A stretch of 64,000 bases of DNA, from contig NZ_PQHW01000022.1 in NCBI RefSeq assembly GCF_003385215.1, forward strand, positions 1-64,000, in the 5' to 3' direction. Positions 61,446 through 64,000 of this stretch are shown here, in pieces. The notes beneath the pieces were generated by a model. It was not told the origin of the DNA. It saw nothing but the letters and a program-made list of their open reading frames with translations, and did not search any database. This stretch comes from Amycolatopsis thermalba (GTDB lineage: Bacteria > Actinomycetota > Actinomycetes > Mycobacteriales > Pseudonocardiaceae). The position numbers and the translations under genes are program-made. Within the stretch, counting starts at the first letter, position 1; each line of letters begins with the position of its first letter.

Positions 61446-61859
61446 TCACGGCCGCGAATCGGCGTACCAGCGTTGCCAGAACGTGGGCATGTCGGTAAAG
61501 GTCTCTTCTGCCTCCTGCGCGATCCAGGACCACCGAACAACCTCCAGGTTTTCGAGGTCGGTGTGCACGCAGAAGCACGTGCTCGCGCCGTCATCACCGA
61601 AGCCGATCAAAGTTCGCGGCAGCATCTCCATCTGCCAGGCTCTCAGGTTGTCGGAAACGATTACCTTGCACGACCACGCGGGCCGCCACTGGCCCCTCAA
61701 GTCCTCAAACCCGTTCGCGAAGGCCAGAAACTCTCGCAGGTGCGGCGGCAGCCCTATGCCCAAGGCGCGCTCAGTCCTCGCAAGCTCAGAGGCCGACGCA
61801 CCCTCGCTCAGCCGCAATCCCCACTGGTCAACCTGCAAGATCGCGGCCCAAGCAGTCAC
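61446..61859 (-). CDS. SUKH/SMI1-KNR4-type protein
   Basis: 137 residues from GTG 61859 (AGGAG further upstream; GTG 61910 would add 17 residues). Features ELARTERALGIGLPPHLREF and LAFANGFEDL are the SMI1/KNR4 (SUKH) N-terminal motif, and the end has Trp-rich strands. SUKH proteins are often immunity proteins against toxins. No toxin gene is adjacent, so it may be an orphan immunity gene carried by the element. Confidence 0.75.
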   Translation of the reverse strand: MTAWAAILQVDQWGLRLSEGASASELARTERALGIGLPPHLREFLAFANGFEDLRGQWRPAWSCKVIVSDNLRAWQMEMLPRTLIGFGDDGASTCFCVHTDLENLEVVRWSWIAQEAEETFTDMPTFWQRWYADSRP

Positions 61860-61938
61860 CCGCAGATCATCTCCTGAACCTCGCTGCGGCCGCCAGGGGC
61901 TTGAGCTCACGTGTTCAAAGTTTCCTTACTTGTTCAAG

Positions 61939-62030
61939 GCGGCCCCTGCGGGGCCGCTGATCCGGCCCTCATCCTGTCGAACCGCCAGACGCGGGCGTGC
62001 GGCTGGCGCCGGTCCCGCGTGGCGGTTCGA
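61939..62030. other. Two GC-rich hairpins
   Basis: GCGGCCCC-TGC-GGGGCCGC (61939-61957) and a longer stem TCGAACCGCCA (61977-61987) with TGGCGGTTCGA (62020-62030). They lie in the 398-bp gap before the low-GC gene. Could be terminators or mobile-element debris. Confidence 0.65.
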
Positions 62031-62146
62031 CGGAGGCCGGGCGGCCCCACAGCCGCCGCGAGAGGAAGAACAAAGATGCCCTCGCCGGGCAGGCAGGCTC
62101 CGGGATGACCAGGACCGCAGGCCGGGTTGCGCTGGCAGGGTGGGTG

Positions 62147-62295
62147 CTTGGTGGTCATCCCGTCGCCTGATCTGATGGCTATCACGCCGTGCTGGGGCCG
62201 CAAGTTTGGCAAGTTCGGCCGGCGGTTGAGCACGGACGTTGCGGCCCCAGCACGGCGTGATCGAGACGCCATCAGGCGACGGGATGACCACCAAG
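62147..62295. repeat. 149-bp inverted repeat next to low-GC gene
   Basis: Arms 62147-62201 and 62241-62295 (55 bp each) pair with 25 perfect base pairs outside, an 11-bp mismatch, and 19 perfect base pairs inside; the loop is 39 bp. No coding sequence lies within. It could be a MITE-like element, a folded RNA, or a junction left by insertion of the neighbouring gene. Confidence 0.8.
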
Positions 62296-62308
62296 CGGCT
62301 CAGTTCAC

Positions 62309-64000
62309 CTAATTCTCTCCCGCATCCTCTGCAAGCGATTCCAAAATCTTACGAAGGTCACTCGTCTTTTCCTCTTGGTCAAGATATTCGCGATATGAAT
62401 CGTAGGCATTGGTTAGGAGCTCGTCGTATTTGACAATCCTGGTGTTGATAGCCTTCAACGTTTCAGCCGACTTTTCGCGGCCGCCTACCTTGGACCAATC
62501 TGAGGGGTCTTTTCCGAGTACGCATACACATTCAACCCGCTCGTCCTTGCCGGAATTTCGAAGAAACGCCGATAGGGCTTCCCGGTATTTGTCAACCTGT
62601 TCATACAACCGGAGCGTGCTCGTGGACGCTGAATGGCGCTTCAGTTCGACAATGACGTGCGCGCCTGCCATGCGTTTATAACGGATATCAATTCGTGATG
62701 CACGCTCTTCGGGGGTGAGATCAGCGCTTATTTCCGAGAAGGCTCTCCCAACTCGCTCTTCCATTGTGTGGTCCGTTGCTCGTTCCCACGATGGGTCCAG
62801 TAACCACAGGTTGCTGAACAGATGCTCCTGGAGGACTTTTTCGAGCGAGTCGTTGTCAACATGTTGTTGCAGCTTCTCAATCACCTTGAGTCGTTGAGTG
62901 ACTATCCGATGATAAAGCACCGCTTCCAGGTCCTCAATGTTTCCGAATAGTATACTTATTGACTGAAGATCCGAGGTTTCCAATTGGTCGAGGGCGTCCA
63001 AATTTTCCCGGTATCGCATGACCTCGAAAGCGAGGACCGAATGAGCAAAAAGTTGGGCTCGTTGTTGAGGGTTGTCTACCGTCAGTTGGTTGATCTTTCC
63101 AAAGAGGCGAACTGCCTTCTTTTTGGTGTCGCCCCTAAGGGTGTTGAACCACGCCTTGATGTGCAAATTCTCGAGAGCCGCGGATGTCCCTTTTTGATTC
63201 CTCAAATCGGTCCAAGCGCTACCGATCGCGCGAACCTGAGTGGTGAACCATTGAATTAGGGACTGGTATCTCGGGTCGTCCTCCACGATACGCTGGCGGC
63301 TGCTGGTAGCTATATCCTCAGCGTCATCTGAATCAAGAAAATCGGCGTGGATCTCGCCGAACAGGTACGAGCCAAAGATGCTTGACTCCTTGATTTCTTC
63401 AAGTAGGTTCTCATGGGCAAGTTTGCCGCGGACCATCAACGTCACGCGGTTGATCTGCTCCCCGTCGTCGTCCTTTAGATCTTTAGGGCTGAAGGAGGTG
63501 GCTATCCACCCTCGAACTTCCCCCTCTGGCAATGTCGCCGGCTCGGAGAATTTTTTGTTCTCGGCGCGCTTGCACTGTTCGCCGATCTTTTCGGCTTCGG
63601 AAAACTCGTCATAAACCCAGAGAAACTGCGCCTTGTGGAAGTAGTCTCGGTCCACCGCTGTCACCTCGCGTCCACCAATCAGCACGCGAAAGTTGTACTC
63701 AGACCCGAGAATGGAAAATCGACGAGCAATTCTCTTTGTCAATCCTGAGGCAACATTCTGCAATTCCTTCTTGAGGTCCGTCAAGACGATCTTGGTGCCT
63801 CGGTGCAAGTCGCCTGGAAACTGATCGATTAGGGATTCTGGGTGATACTGACCCGAGTTGGTGTTGCTTATTTGACGCTGAATCTCATCGAGTTGCATAC
63901 GAAAAGCTGACCGCTGACCATCCTTGATGGTATAAACCTCTACTACCCTCGCTATTGAGAAAAGTGAAAGCTTGCCAATCCCTTTTCGGCCCATAACTTT
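62309..64000 (-). CDS. Partial Hsp90-like (GHKL) ATPase fused to PD-(D/E)XK nuclease
   Basis: Over 560 residues, continuing beyond the right edge, where the start is missing. The visible start KVMGRKGIGKLSLFSIA is the ATP-lid motif of GHKL ATPases (Hsp90/MORC/MutL group). A middle region of about 300 residues is unrecognised. Near the end RIDIRYKRMAGAHVIVELKR gives Asp then Glu-x-Lys, a PD-(D/E)XK pattern. GC is about 50 percent by eye, against about 70 nearby, with AT-rich codons, so it is recently acquired. ATPase-nuclease fusions of this kind are typical of anti-phage defence, but the exact system is not identified. Confidence 0.75.
   Translation of the reverse strand, partial: KVMGRKGIGKLSLFSIARVVEVYTIKDGQRSAFRMQLDEIQRQISNTNSGQYHPESLIDQFPGDLHRGTKIVLTDLKKELQNVASGLTKRIARRFSILGSEYNFRVLIGGREVTAVDRDYFHKAQFLWVYDEFSEAEKIGEQCKRAENKKFSEPATLPEGEVRGWIATSFSPKDLKDDDGEQINRVTLMVRGKLAHENLLEEIKESSIFGSYLFGEIHADFLDSDDAEDIATSSRQRIVEDDPRYQSLIQWFTTQVRAIGSAWTDLRNQKGTSAALENLHIKAWFNTLRGDTKKKAVRLFGKINQLTVDNPQQRAQLFAHSVLAFEVMRYRENLDALDQLETSDLQSISILFGNIEDLEAVLYHRIVTQRLKVIEKLQQHVDNDSLEKVLQEHLFSNLWLLDPSWERATDHTMEERVGRAFSEISADLTPEERASRIDIRYKRMAGAHVIVELKRHSASTSTLRLYEQVDKYREALSAFLRNSGKDERVECVCVLGKDPSDWSKVGGREKSAETLKAINTRIVKYDELLTNAYDSYREYLDQEEKTSDLRKILESLAEDAGEN

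Larger units (their letters stand above)
50200..64000. mobile_element. Integrated actinomycete conjugative element (AICE) at tRNA-Arg(CCT)
   Basis: The tRNA 3' end abuts an integrase on the opposite strand, followed by Xis, RepSA, SpdB-like, small ORFs, FtsK/Tra and GntR regulators, the pSAM2-type module order. Typical AICEs insert in a tRNA 3' end and leave a copy of it at the far side. I found no second copy of the tRNA-Arg end up to 64000, so the right border is unknown and the end given is the window edge. The low-GC nuclease gene at 62309 may be cargo or a separate insertion. Confidence 0.85.

Overview
The window is GC-rich (about 70 percent by eye) actinobacterial DNA with frequent GTG starts. 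It most probably comes from a Pseudonocardiales chromosome, with Amycolatopsis the best guess. Support comes from the galU-glp-rimJ-glpR order, a DasR-type operator before a hexosaminidase, an actinomycete-type van cluster and a pSAM2-like integrated element. Two blocks at opposite ends, rsmI/pmt (0-2.6 kb) and glpR through mprA (35-49 kb), match the mycobacterial Rv0981-Rv1003 neighbourhood as I remember it. The 32 kb between them is mostly accessory.

Layout. 0-8 kb: rsmI and pmt, a decayed methyltransferase, an unusual membrane-anchored Ser/Thr kinase, and a group of unrecognised membrane/secreted proteins, two of which share a Gly/Asn-rich motif. 8-9.1 kb: no intact gene, an IS481-like transposase remnant and a small tandem repeat family. 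9.1-15.8 kb: prpE, a secreted GH20 hexosaminidase, then a decay zone with an internally inverted ECF sigma gene and a gutted SDR gene, then an SGNH hydrolase and a TetR regulator. 15.8-25.6 kb: a P1B-4 metal ATPase with its ArsR/SmtB regulator, two bacterial-PH membrane proteins, a DUF2306-like protein, a large AfsR/SARP regulator and a DrrAB-like ABC exporter.

25.7-32 kb: a glycopeptide-resistance cluster. vanH-vanA-vanX-murG lies on the minus strand, converges on vanRS, and a separate vanY diverges from vanR. The sequence before vanH and the sequence between vanY and vanR are near-identical over 56 bp, and the homology continues into the first codons of vanH and vanY. This suggests one promoter/VanR-box module was duplicated so that both genes answer to VanR. 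VanH, VanA and VanX remodel precursors to D-Ala-D-Lac, VanY trims residual D-Ala, and the extra MurG may process the altered lipid I.

32-50 kb: a secreted alpha/beta hydrolase with a Calx-beta tail, tRNA-Ala(CGC), the galU-glp-rimJ-glpR operon (cell envelope and division), 5-formyl-THF cyclo-ligase, a Ruc-like zinc-ribbon chaperone behind a CIRCE operator, paired DnaA boxes, mscL, mogA, a decayed Mrr-type nuclease gene, and mprA-mprB-deoR-galT-pepD (envelope stress) with galactose genes lodged inside.

50.2 kb to the right edge: an integrated actinomycete element (AICE) starting at tRNA-Arg(CCT). It has integrase, Xis, RepSA, SpdB-like, FtsK/Tra, many tiny ORFs, GntR and TPR regulators, a phosphotransferase and a SUKH protein. 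Beyond a set of large hairpins and a 149-bp inverted repeat lies a much lower-GC gene running off the edge that joins an Hsp90-like (GHKL) ATPase to a probable PD-(D/E)XK nuclease, a good candidate for a defence gene. No right attachment site was found, so the element's end is unknown.
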